Positions 16,294 through 25,854 of a stretch of 31,206 bases of DNA are shown here, in pieces. Source of the stretch: Verrucomicrobiota bacterium (GTDB lineage: Bacteria > Verrucomicrobiota > Verrucomicrobiae > Chthoniobacterales > UBA10450); the NCBI GenBank assembly GCA_005887855.1, contig VBQB01000103.1:1-31206 (forward strand), written 5' to 3'. Each line of letters starts with the position of its first letter. Position 1 is the stretch's first letter. The notes beneath the pieces are model-generated. The model worked only from the letters and a program-made list of their open reading frames with translations, was not told the origin of the DNA and searched no databases. The translations under genes and the position numbers were made by a program.

Positions 16294-17204
16294 CCCTCGA
16301 AATGTTCTTTCCAGATTTGCACCGACCGGCGAATGTCATCGGCTGTTTTATTTGGGCTCATCTCCCAGACAAATACGCAGTTTGAGGGAAGGAGCGGAAC
16401 AAGTTTCTCGAAATCGATATTTCCAGCAAAAGGCGGCTGATGATCTTGCGCCGGCCAGATACAATCCTGCACGTGGCAGCCAAGCGTGCGGTGGCCAATG
16501 GCGCGCAACCACTCGGCATGATTGAGAAACGCCAGGTTCTCTTTGATTTGAGCGTGACCGAAGTCATGCCAGTAGCCGAGCTGTGGTGAATTCATCTCAT
16601 CAAGTAACGCAGGTAGTTCGCGCTCCGTTGGGATTCCTTCATAGCCGCGTCGGTTTTCAACGGCCAGCTTGATATTTTTCGCCGCGGCATAATCGATGAT
16701 GCGGCGCAGGCAATCTTTTACCCGCTCAAGATAGGGAGCAGCAACCGCTTCCCGTTTTTGGACGGCGCGAATTTTTCGTTGCACATATTCGCGGGAAAGC
16801 AGTTTTCCCTTTTTCGCGAGAGCGATCAACGGATCAGTAACGGGCTGCATCGGTACTTCGCCAAGATGCATAACGACAAATGGCGCGCCAATTCGATCTG
16901 CGAAATCAATGGTTTGACACGTTTGCTTGATCGCACGCTCGCGCTCCTCGGGATGCGCAACCGAAAATTTATAGCAGTCTGGCGAAGCGCTCATGACTTC
17001 TACGGGTAGCGGACAAAAATTATGGAGACTACTAAAGCGGACTTTGCCGGCATCGAACATTTTTTGAATCCCCGGCATGAGCGAAATGCGGATGCCGTGG
17101 CCCAGCTCAATCAGGGCAAAGCCAAGTTTGCCTGTAATTTCGCGCAGCATGACGTCTCCGGCTGTGTGGCGTTCGGAGTTCCAACAGGTGGAAAACGAAA
17201 TCAT
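16290..17204 (-). CDS. Sugar phosphate isomerase/epimerase-like TIM-barrel protein
   Basis: The 304-residue protein belongs to the AP-endonuclease-2/xylose-isomerase-like superfamily. Probable metal ligands are Glu in KLAVENRRGYEG, His in YWHDFGHAQ, His in LGCHVQD and Glu in FVWEMSP, arranged along the barrel as in the family. Substrates vary widely (sugars, inositols, hydroxypyruvate) and none can be chosen here. The start ATG at 17204 begins a beta-strand (MISFSTCWN), as expected. It follows the MFS gene by 15 bases and overlaps the LPG-type membrane gene by 4, so the three are probably cotranscribed. Confidence 0.87.
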   Translation of the reverse strand: MISFSTCWNSERHTAGDVMLREITGKLGFALIELGHGIRISLMPGIQKMFDAGKVRFSSLHNFCPLPVEVMSASPDCYKFSVAHPEERERAIKQTCQTIDFADRIGAPFVVMHLGEVPMQPVTDPLIALAKKGKLLSREYVQRKIRAVQKREAVAAPYLERVKDCLRRIIDYAAAKNIKLAVENRRGYEGIPTERELPALLDEMNSPQLGYWHDFGHAQIKENLAFLNHAEWLRAIGHRTLGCHVQDCIWPAQDHQPPFAGNIDFEKLVPLLPSNCVFVWEMSPNKTADDIRRSVQIWKEHFEG

Positions 17205-17219
17205 TTGCCTAACGAGCGC

Positions 17220-18494
17220 TCACGCTACCGGCGTGAGTTCCGGCTCAGGCGTCGGTGAAATCGGGCGGTCGCAAACGTGGCGACCTGCGAGACTCAAAAC
17301 AGCGAACGCGGCAATTCCATAGATCACCGAGGCAACTGCGAGCGCAGTGCGCATCCCAACCAAATCGGAAAATCCCGTGACAACGAGGCCGGCGATCGGC
17401 ATTAAGCCAAAGAAACTCAGTCCGAAAACGGCGGAGACCCGGCCCCGCAATTCAGGAGGCGCGTGCTCCTGCACGATCGTGTTGGCCAGACCGAAGTTCA
17501 TGGAGAGCGCAATCGCCAATATTCCCATGGAGCAAGCGGTGAGAAGAAAACTGTGCGAACGCGACATAAAAAACATTCCGAGCGCGATGGCCAGTACATT
17601 GCCGCTCATGAACCTTAGTCGCTTGTCTCGCGCGATCGTGAGCAGGCCGAGTGAACCTGAAAACGCACCGGTGCCCGAAACCGCCATTAACCAGCCCAGC
17701 TCCCGTGGACCGAGCTGTAAAATATTGCGTACATAAAGCGGCAGCATTACTGAAATCGTTGGGAAAACGAAAATCGTTGTGCACGCGATGAGGGCGATCA
17801 TCGACAAAATGGTCCGATCCGATCGGACGTAGCGAAAACCGTCCATGATGCCGCTGCGCCGTTGCTTCTCCTCTTCTGCAGTTCCCTTTATTCGCGGTGG
17901 CAACGAAATCAGCGCGATGATCAGCGCCAGAAAGGAAAACGCATTCGCGAAGAAAGCCGAAGCCGCGCCCCACCAGCCGACGAACAAACCAGCGAGCGAC
18001 GGTCCGACCAAGCGCGAGCCGTGAAAAACCGAGCGATCCATCGCGACCGCCGCCGCAATTTCCTCCCGACGGACAAGTTCAGGCACGAGCGCGGAAATTG
18101 CCGGCATCTCAAACGCAATCGAAATCCCAAGCAGCGTGGCAAAACAAAGGATATGCCAGATCTGAATTCCGCCGGCGAGAACAAGCCAGCCTAGTCCGAC
18201 GGCAAGCAAAATCTGCACAATTTGGGTTGCGATCAGAATTTTTCGCTTATCAAATCGATCGGCCACAGAACCCCCGTACATGGTGAGGGCGAGAGTAGGA
18301 ATCCCGGCCGCGAAATTGGCCATGCCCAGAAGAATCGCCTTGTCCGTGAGCGTGCTCATGACCCATCCTTGCGCCATGACCTGCATCCAAGTCCCCGTGT
18401 CAGAAATGGCCGAACCAATGATGTAACGCCGGAAAGCGCCCGGCCGCAAAAGCGCCAGCGCTCTATATCCAATCCATTTGTCTTCCGCGCTCAT
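17220..18494 (-). CDS. MFS transporter, drug/siderophore exporter-like (MFS_3 type)
   Basis: From ATG 18494 the product has 424 residues with about 12 hydrophobic segments. Near the N-terminus is FRRYIIGSAISDTGTWMQVMAQGW, the family's helix 1 pattern. The loop 2-3 motif GGSVADRFDKRK and a C-terminal PPELRGRVSAVFGL motif follow, as in EntS-like exporters. An upstream extension to 18632 gives 46 residues without any membrane or conserved character and is rejected. It leads a minus-strand run of four closely spaced genes and is divergent from clpB across 118 bases. The cargo is unknown; EntS relatives export siderophores, but no siderophore genes are nearby. Confidence 0.88.
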   Translation of the reverse strand: MSAEDKWIGYRALALLRPGAFRRYIIGSAISDTGTWMQVMAQGWVMSTLTDKAILLGMANFAAGIPTLALTMYGGSVADRFDKRKILIATQIVQILLAVGLGWLVLAGGIQIWHILCFATLLGISIAFEMPAISALVPELVRREEIAAAVAMDRSVFHGSRLVGPSLAGLFVGWWGAASAFFANAFSFLALIIALISLPPRIKGTAEEEKQRRSGIMDGFRYVRSDRTILSMIALIACTTIFVFPTISVMLPLYVRNILQLGPRELGWLMAVSGTGAFSGSLGLLTIARDKRLRFMSGNVLAIALGMFFMSRSHSFLLTACSMGILAIALSMNFGLANTIVQEHAPPELRGRVSAVFGLSFFGLMPIAGLVVTGFSDLVGMRTALAVASVIYGIAAFAVLSLAGRHVCDRPISPTPEPELTPVA

Positions 18495-18612
18495 GGCCAA
18501 GACTGATACGCGGGGAGCGCTGAAGCTGCAATGAGGTGGTGCAAATTTGCTCGCGCGGGGCGCAGGCCAAAAGTGCGTTTGATGCACGCGGAGCGATAGC
18601 TGATGGTGATTT

Positions 18613-21186
<2,574 letters not shown>

Positions 21187-21236
21187 AAATGGCGACGATT
21201 GAGGCACACTTCGTCGGTGGATCGGCCGCTTCGTCG

Positions 21237-21299
21237 GGCGAGGCTACGTAGAGTGCGGCTTCGCCGCCAATTTTAGCATCGAGCAAGGGACTGCTCGAT
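21237..21299. repeat. Two hairpins between convergent clpB and aminotransferase genes
   Basis: The first hairpin, GGCGAGGC/GCTTCGCC (21237-21244 and 21258-21265), pairs with one wobble around a CTACGTAG-containing loop. The second is a perfect 8-base stem, ATCGAGCA/TGCTCGAT (21278-21285 and 21292-21299), with loop AGGGAC. They occupy most of the 129-base gap. They could stop transcription from both sides, but no T-run follows, so they fit the REP-like class seen elsewhere in the window. Confidence 0.55.
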
Positions 21300-21315
21300 T
21301 CACCACTGATGTTGA

Positions 21316-22452
21316 TCAGGCTGTTACTTGGCGGAACGCTGACACAAAAGTCTCCATCTCGGATTTCTTGCCAATGGTGACACGCATGTAGTTGGGTAGT
21401 GCCGGGAATAAGCGGCCGACCTGCACGTTGTGCTGTTTCAACGCCTGGATGAGTGGCACAACTGGGCGTTTCACATCGATCATGATAAAGTTGGCCTGCG
21501 ACGGAATCTGGTGGTATCCCATGGCGTCGAGCTCGCCGGTGACGAACGCTTTCGCTTCGCTGTTTAGACGTCGGCCATTTGTGACTTGATCCGAATCATC
21601 CACGCTCGCAATCGCTGCGGCCAGCGCCATGATATTGACGCTGTCCCACATTTGATGCGTCCGCATCCGCTTAATCATTTCACGTTGGGCCACGCAGTAT
21701 CCACAGCGCAGCCCTGCCATCCCGTAAATCTTTGAGAACGTGCGTGCCACGATCAGATTCGGATGATCCTTGATCAATGGGATCACACTCTCGTAGTCAG
21801 GACTGTCGGCGTAGTGGTAGTAAGCTTCGTCCACAAGAATCGTCGTCTCGCGCGGAGTTTTTGTGATGAACTCGCGCAGTTCGTTCTTTGGCGTAATGCT
21901 GGCTGTCGGATTGTTTGGGTTGCAGATGTAAATCAGGCCTTCATTCGCAGCCGCCAACATTTTTGGAAGATCGTGACTAAAGCTGGGGCTGAGTGGAACT
22001 TTCACGACTTCAGCCCCACCGGCACTCGCTTGATTGAGAATCGCCTCGAAAGTCGGATCGGCAACCACGAGCGTGCCACGGCCCGAATTCTTGCCGGTCA
22101 TCATCGGCCCGGTAAATGTCTCTGCGCAAAGTTTAAGAACCTCGGCGGAACCGTCACCGAGCAAGATTTGATCGCGATTAACGCCGTTCATCTTCCCCAG
22201 TTTTTCAATCAGCAAATTGTTGTGTTCATCGGGATAGCGACACGCGAGGTCGAAAGCCTCGCTCATGGCTTTGAGCCCTTTTGGCGATGGCCCATAAGGG
22301 TTCTCATTAGCGCTCAAACGCACAACGGCCGTAGTTGTCGATTGTGGGACTGGCTCAGCAATGAGGGAACACGCGGGCCTGAGAACTGCGGCAGTCGCCC
22401 CGACGCCTAACAGCTGCGTAAATTTACGACGAGAAATGGACATGCTATTCAT
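21316..22452 (-). CDS. Tat-exported HisC-like PLP aminotransferase
   Basis: The 378-residue protein is a fold-type I aminotransferase of the histidinol-phosphate group. It shows LSANENPYGPSP (47-58), GDGSAEVL, the ICNPNNPT substrate loop (176-183), DEAYYHY and the PLP-binding Lys241 in RTFSKIYGMAGLRCGY. The first 35 residues are a twin-arginine signal with RRKFTQLLG. The enzyme would therefore fold with PLP in the cytoplasm and act outside the inner membrane, so a role in histidine synthesis is unlikely and I give no hisC symbol. The ATG at 22452 is favoured by an AAAGG box about nine bases upstream and a GAGGAGG further out; ATG 22443 also leaves the Tat motif intact. Confidence 0.88.
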   Translation of the reverse strand: MNSMSISRRKFTQLLGVGATAAVLRPACSLIAEPVPQSTTTAVVRLSANENPYGPSPKGLKAMSEAFDLACRYPDEHNNLLIEKLGKMNGVNRDQILLGDGSAEVLKLCAETFTGPMMTGKNSGRGTLVVADPTFEAILNQASAGGAEVVKVPLSPSFSHDLPKMLAAANEGLIYICNPNNPTASITPKNELREFITKTPRETTILVDEAYYHYADSPDYESVIPLIKDHPNLIVARTFSKIYGMAGLRCGYCVAQREMIKRMRTHQMWDSVNIMALAAAIASVDDSDQVTNGRRLNSEAKAFVTGELDAMGYHQIPSQANFIMIDVKRPVVPLIQALKQHNVQVGRLFPALPNYMRVTIGKKSEMETFVSAFRQVTA

Positions 22453-22536
22453 TAGAACCTTTGAAACCTCCTCAACCTGACTTAATAAATAGTTTCGCGA
22501 CGAAATGCGAGGCTGAAGTGCGTCGAATTATTTTTC

Positions 22537-22564
22537 GTAGGAAGTCTCGGAGCGAGACGTCTAC
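22537..22564. repeat. Imperfect 28-base extragenic palindrome (REP-like)
   Basis: GTAG and CTAC ends flank a perfect GTCTCG/CGAGAC stem with a GAG loop (22544-22558). It lies in the divergent gap between the aminotransferase and mtfA genes and ends six bases before the mtfA ATG. It is thus close enough to affect mtfA translation initiation as well as being a dispersed repeat candidate. Confidence 0.6.
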
Positions 22565-22569
22565 ATTCG

Positions 22570-23337
22570 ATGATGATTTTTGGACTGCTGAAACAGCACC
22601 GACGGCGACGACTGCGGGCTCGACCTTTTCCAAAAGACTGGCTTCGGACAATTGAGGGCAACGCTCCGTTTTTCCGAAGGCTTTCCGTCAATGATCAAAC
22701 CGAGCTTCTAGGCCACATCCAAGTGTTTCTTGCCGAAAAACGTTTTGAAGGTTGTGGTGGCCTTGAGCTCACTGATGAAATCTGCGTGACTATCGCAGCG
22801 CAGGCTTGCCTTCTCCTCCTGCACCGCAAAGCCGACTACTTCCCGCGCCTGCTTACAATTCTTGTTTACCCATCGACATACATGGTGGATGAGAAACGGC
22901 ATCTTGAAGGTCCCGTGTGGGAAGAAGGGCGAATGGCTCGCCTAGGCGAGACTGGCCGCCAGCTGGGAGCCTTGGTAATCGCGTGGGATGCGGCCAAATC
23001 CGGCGCAGCTGATCCCGCGGATGGCAAAAACGTCGTCCTGCATGAGTTCGCCCACCAACTTGACTTCGAGAATCACGCCGAGGATGGCACACCGGCCCTG
23101 GCGACGCGCGAGCAGCAATTGTCGTGGCACCAAGTGATGCGAACCGAATTCGCGTTGTTGCGGGCCGCCGATGAGACGGGAATACCTACGCTGCTCGATA
23201 CCTACGGTGCCACTAATCCTGCTGAGTTTTTCGCCGTCTCGACCGAGGCTTTTTTTGAGCGACCTTACGCGCTCCGTGCTCGTCATCCGAAACTGTACGC
23301 CGAACTACAGAGCTATTTTCGAGGAGCAACGGTATGA
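22570..23337 (+). CDS. mtfA: MtfA-type zinc metallopeptidase (family M90)
   Basis: The 255-residue protein has the MtfA signature HEFAHQLD with zinc ligands His158 and His162 and catalytic Glu159. It also has the conserved ALVIAWD strand (134-140) before it and NPAEFFAVSTEAFFE downstream, which supplies the third zinc ligand region. In enterobacteria MtfA binds the repressor Mlc and tunes glucose PTS expression; it also has aminopeptidase activity. Outside that group its role is unclear, and no PTS or mlc gene is visible here. Two tandem ATGs at 22570 and 22573 are possible starts. No clear ribosome-binding site precedes them because a palindrome fills the site. Confidence 0.9.
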   Translation: MMIFGLLKQHRRRRLRARPFPKDWLRTIEGNAPFFRRLSVNDQTELLGHIQVFLAEKRFEGCGGLELTDEICVTIAAQACLLLLHRKADYFPRLLTILVYPSTYMVDEKRHLEGPVWEEGRMARLGETGRQLGALVIAWDAAKSGAADPADGKNVVLHEFAHQLDFENHAEDGTPALATREQQLSWHQVMRTEFALLRAADETGIPTLLDTYGATNPAEFFAVSTEAFFERPYALRARHPKLYAELQSYFRGATV

Positions 23338-23358
23338 TACTGCCGCTCCGTCATTACC

Positions 23359-24012
23359 TTATTGCGGCTGCGGCACGATCCGGATATATGGCTTCGGCGC
23401 TTTCCAGCCTTGCGGATAACGCCGCTTTGCCTCCTCATCGGACACCGAACCGGCGATGATTACCTCCTCGCCTGGTTTCCAGTTAACTGGCGTAGCGACT
23501 TGGTGTTTCGCAGTCAGTTGCAGCGAGTCGATTACCCGCAGCACCTCGTCGAAGTTCCGGCCCGTGGTCATCGGATAGACCAGGATGAGCTTAACCTTTT
23601 TGTCCGGGCCGATGACGTAAACGTTGCGCACAGTCGCGTTATCAGCTGGCGTGCGCTTCGTCGCGTCGCCCGCAATATCGGCCGGGAGCATATCGTACAG
23701 CTTCGAGACCTTGAAGTCAGCGTCGCCGATAATTGGGTAATTGGGTGCGTGCCCTTGCGTCTCCTCGATGTCCTTGGCCCACCCTTGATGGTCGCCAGTC
23801 GAATCGACCGACAATCCGATGATCTTAACGTTTCTGCGGTCGAACTCTGCCTTAATCTTGGCCATGTAGCCGAGTTCGGTCGTGCAGACCGGCGTGAAGT
23901 CCTTCGGGTGGGAGAACAGGACGGCCCAGGAGTCGCCGATCCAGTCGTGGAAGCGGATCCGGCCCTGGGTTGTTTCTGCCTCGAAATCTGGTGCTGTGTT
24001 ACCGATTTTCAT
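23359..24012 (-). CDS. 1-Cys peroxiredoxin (Prx6 type)
   Basis: The 217-residue thiol peroxidase has the peroxidatic Cys43 in FTPVCTTE and the Prx6-class C-terminal arm (VTPVNWKPGEEVII, then YPQGWKAPKPYIR). No other cysteine is present, as expected for the 1-Cys group. It would reduce hydrogen peroxide and organic hydroperoxides using an external thiol. ATG 24012 starts the family N-terminus MKIGNTAPDFEAET; a longer frame to 24057 adds 15 residues rich in charged amino acids and is rejected. A GAGAGGA stretch lies just upstream. It converges on mtfA with 21 bases between stops and is divergent from the GH47 gene. A perfect inverted repeat at 24077-24092 could be an operator. Confidence 0.94.
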   Translation of the reverse strand: MKIGNTAPDFEAETTQGRIRFHDWIGDSWAVLFSHPKDFTPVCTTELGYMAKIKAEFDRRNVKIIGLSVDSTGDHQGWAKDIEETQGHAPNYPIIGDADFKVSKLYDMLPADIAGDATKRTPADNATVRNVYVIGPDKKVKLILVYPMTTGRNFDEVLRVIDSLQLTAKHQVATPVNWKPGEEVIIAGSVSDEEAKRRYPQGWKAPKPYIRIVPQPQ

Positions 24013-24076
24013 TGGTTCTTCGTCCTCTCTATTTGTTTTGGCGAAAATTCTTTTCAAATCCCGAAGCGAAAGTCAA

Positions 24077-24092
24077 CATCGGCGTGCCGATG
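24077..24092. promoter_or_regulatory. Perfect inverted repeat upstream of the peroxiredoxin gene
   Basis: CATCGGC and GCCGATG flank two central bases, 65 bases upstream of the peroxiredoxin ATG in a divergent promoter region. It may be an operator for the peroxide-defence gene or a single-armed REP unit; the sequence alone cannot decide. No OxyR- or PerR-like box was recognised. The rest of the gap to 24214 shows nothing else. Confidence 0.35.
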
Positions 24093-24214
24093 GCGCTTTT
24101 ATTTTAGAAGCTCGCAACGGCGGAATACGCAAATCTTGGTTGGCAACGTTCCGGTCGTCTTCGGCCGCAGTCGCGAAAATAGGCGCGGCTGGAAGATAGA
24201 CGTGCTGAATTTGT

Positions 24215-24316
24215 TTACGCCGCGATTAACTCGCAGAATTTTCTCATGTCGATATTGCCACGGGAAACAATGCCTACGATAGCTCGTGCGCCAGTTTTTT
24301 CGATCGGTGCAGCCGG
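24215..24316 (-). pseudogene. 3'-end remnant of a second threonine/serine dehydratase gene
   Basis: Read on the minus strand, this stretch encodes AIVGIVSRGNIDMRKFCELIAA and a stop, almost the same as the end of the intact dehydratase at 28317-29294 (PIVAIVSGGNIDMKKFCELIGASVN). Similarity fades beyond about 24290, although PAAPIEKTG against PVAAALTGK may continue it to 24316. Nothing earlier in the gene was found, because the GH47 coding sequence takes over on the other strand. It is therefore an antisense relic lying under the predicted signal peptide of the GH47 gene, and it marks a duplication or recombination breakpoint. Confidence 0.75.
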
Positions 24317-25568
24317 ACTATTTCTTGCGGCTCTGGGCATGTTTGCGATGCAAGCGTGCACGAGGTCGCGGAAGGACACACATGCGCGGCAAGTCGCTGC
24401 ACGTGTGCGGACTGAATTTCTGCACGCCTGGAATAGTTACGAGCGCTATGCGTGGGGCCACGATGCCTTACACCCGCTGACTAAAACCCCGCATGATTGG
24501 TACGGACAGTCGCTTCTCATGACTCCGGTCGATGCGCTCGACACGCTGATCCTGATGAATCTCGATGCCGAGGCCGCAAAGGCGAAGGCGCTCATCGTCA
24601 GTAATCTCTCTTTCGATCGCAATATCTACGGCAAAAACTTTGAGATTACGATACGGCTGCTCGGCGGGTTATTGTCGAGCTACCAATTGACGGGGGATAA
24701 ACGTCTCTTGCGCCTGGCCGAAGACTTGGGCAACAGGCTACTTCCCGCTTTCAACTCGCCAACCGGACTTCCTTACGTTTACGTCAATCTCCGCACCGGT
24801 CAGGTGCGCGACCCCGTGACGAACCCGGCGGAAACGGGCACACTGCTCTTAGAGTTCGGCGCACTGAGCAAACTGACCGGCAAATCCGTGTTCTACGACA
24901 AAGCCAAACGAGCACTGATCGAAACCTACAAGCGTCGTTCGCCACTGGGTCTCGTTGGACAGAGCATTAATGTCGAAACAGGCGCGTGGACGGATACCGA
25001 CAGTCACATCAGCGGCGGCATCGATTCCTTTTACGAGTATCTCTGGAAATGCTGGCTCTTGTTCGGCGACAAAGAGTGTCGCGATATGTGGAACGCGAGC
25101 ATCCCGGCGATCAACAAGTATCTTGCCGACGACATCCGCGGCGAATTGTGGTACGGCCATGCCGATATGCAAACAGGCAGGCGCACGGAGACGATTTATG
25201 GTGCCCTCGACGCTTTTTTTCCGGCTCTGCTCGCGCTCTCGGGCGATCTCGAACGGGCGCGTCGTCTCCAAGCTTCATCCTTCAAGATGTGGAATCTGTA
25301 CGATATCGAACCGGAAATTCTCGATTATAAGACGATGCGCGTCGTCAGCGGCACGTATCACCTCCGTCCTGAAATTGTCGAATCCACTTACTACCTGTAT
25401 CACTTCACGCGTGACCCCCAGTATCGGCAAATGGGCGAGAAGCTTTTCAACGACTTCGCCAAATATTGTCGCACTGACGCCGGCTACGCTGCCCTCGCCG
25501 ACGTGGTCACGGAGTTCAACCAAGTTGTCTTCAATACCGAGGCGCACCCGCTTAGACGGACATGGTGA
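24270..25568 (+). CDS. GH47-type alpha-mannosidase, probable lipoprotein, with an internal deletion
   Basis: From ATG 24270 the product has 432 residues. Family GH47 enzymes trim alpha-1,2-linked mannose with a calcium ion; they are mostly eukaryotic, with scattered bacterial members. Visible motifs are HDALHPLTK near the start, DALDTLILM, FEITIRLLGGLL, SHISGGIDSFYEYLWK, the catalytic-region LRPEIVESTYYLY, and the calcium-binding FNTEAHP at the C-terminus. The helix pair that normally carries MESFFLAETLKYLYLLF between these last two is absent: ALADVVTEF runs directly into NQVVFNTEAHP, about 30 residues short. That segment holds an active-site Glu in characterised enzymes. Activity is doubtful. 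The N-terminus (signal with MQAC) overlaps an antisense dehydratase relic, and ATG 24246 is an alternative start. Confidence 0.82.
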   Translation: MPTIARAPVFSIGAAGLFLAALGMFAMQACTRSRKDTHARQVAARVRTEFLHAWNSYERYAWGHDALHPLTKTPHDWYGQSLLMTPVDALDTLILMNLDAEAAKAKALIVSNLSFDRNIYGKNFEITIRLLGGLLSSYQLTGDKRLLRLAEDLGNRLLPAFNSPTGLPYVYVNLRTGQVRDPVTNPAETGTLLLEFGALSKLTGKSVFYDKAKRALIETYKRRSPLGLVGQSINVETGAWTDTDSHISGGIDSFYEYLWKCWLLFGDKECRDMWNASIPAINKYLADDIRGELWYGHADMQTGRRTETIYGALDAFFPALLALSGDLERARRLQASSFKMWNLYDIEPEILDYKTMRVVSGTYHLRPEIVESTYYLYHFTRDPQYRQMGEKLFNDFAKYCRTDAGYAALADVVTEFNQVVFNTEAHPLRRTW

Positions 25569-25635
25569 TGCACAATATTTTGCACGTGATGCGGGTTTGT
25601 TGCCTTTCAGTTGCGGTTTCACTCGCTCGGTCCCG

Positions 25636-25854
25636 CTAAACCCAGCGGACTTCTTCATGGATGTCGCTCGCTCCATATTTTCCGTAGACGCCCCTCGCGG
25701 TTTTCGCAACAAACGCTATTAACGTCTCATGTACGAGCATCGGAAGCAGCCTCTCCTTGGTTAGGCCATCTCGACGAAGAATAGCGGCGCAGTCTTGTGC
25801 GCGCTCCGAAAGTTTGTGAATCCAAGTCCCGCTGGCACTGCATCCAATCCACAT
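25636..25854 (-). CDS. Small open frame of unknown function
   Basis: The 72-residue frame occupies most of the 284-base gap between the GH47 and ADOP genes, on the opposite strand. It reads like a helical protein fragment (LSERAQDCAAILRR, LLPMLVHETLIAFVAKTARG, then VYGKYGASDIHEEVRW). Its start overlaps the ADOP start codon by two bases. I recognise no family. It could be a real small protein, the C-terminal end of a decayed gene, or chance. Apart from a weak TGCA-bounded hairpin near 25573-25588, nothing else was seen in this gap. Confidence 0.25.
   Translation of the reverse strand: MWIGCSASGTWIHKLSERAQDCAAILRRDGLTKERLLPMLVHETLIAFVAKTARGVYGKYGASDIHEEVRWV

Noticed and set aside
23362..24282. 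A 306-residue plus-strand open frame
   Set aside because: It lies antisense to the clearly identified peroxiredoxin and has no domain-like sequence; high-GC antisense frames are often open.
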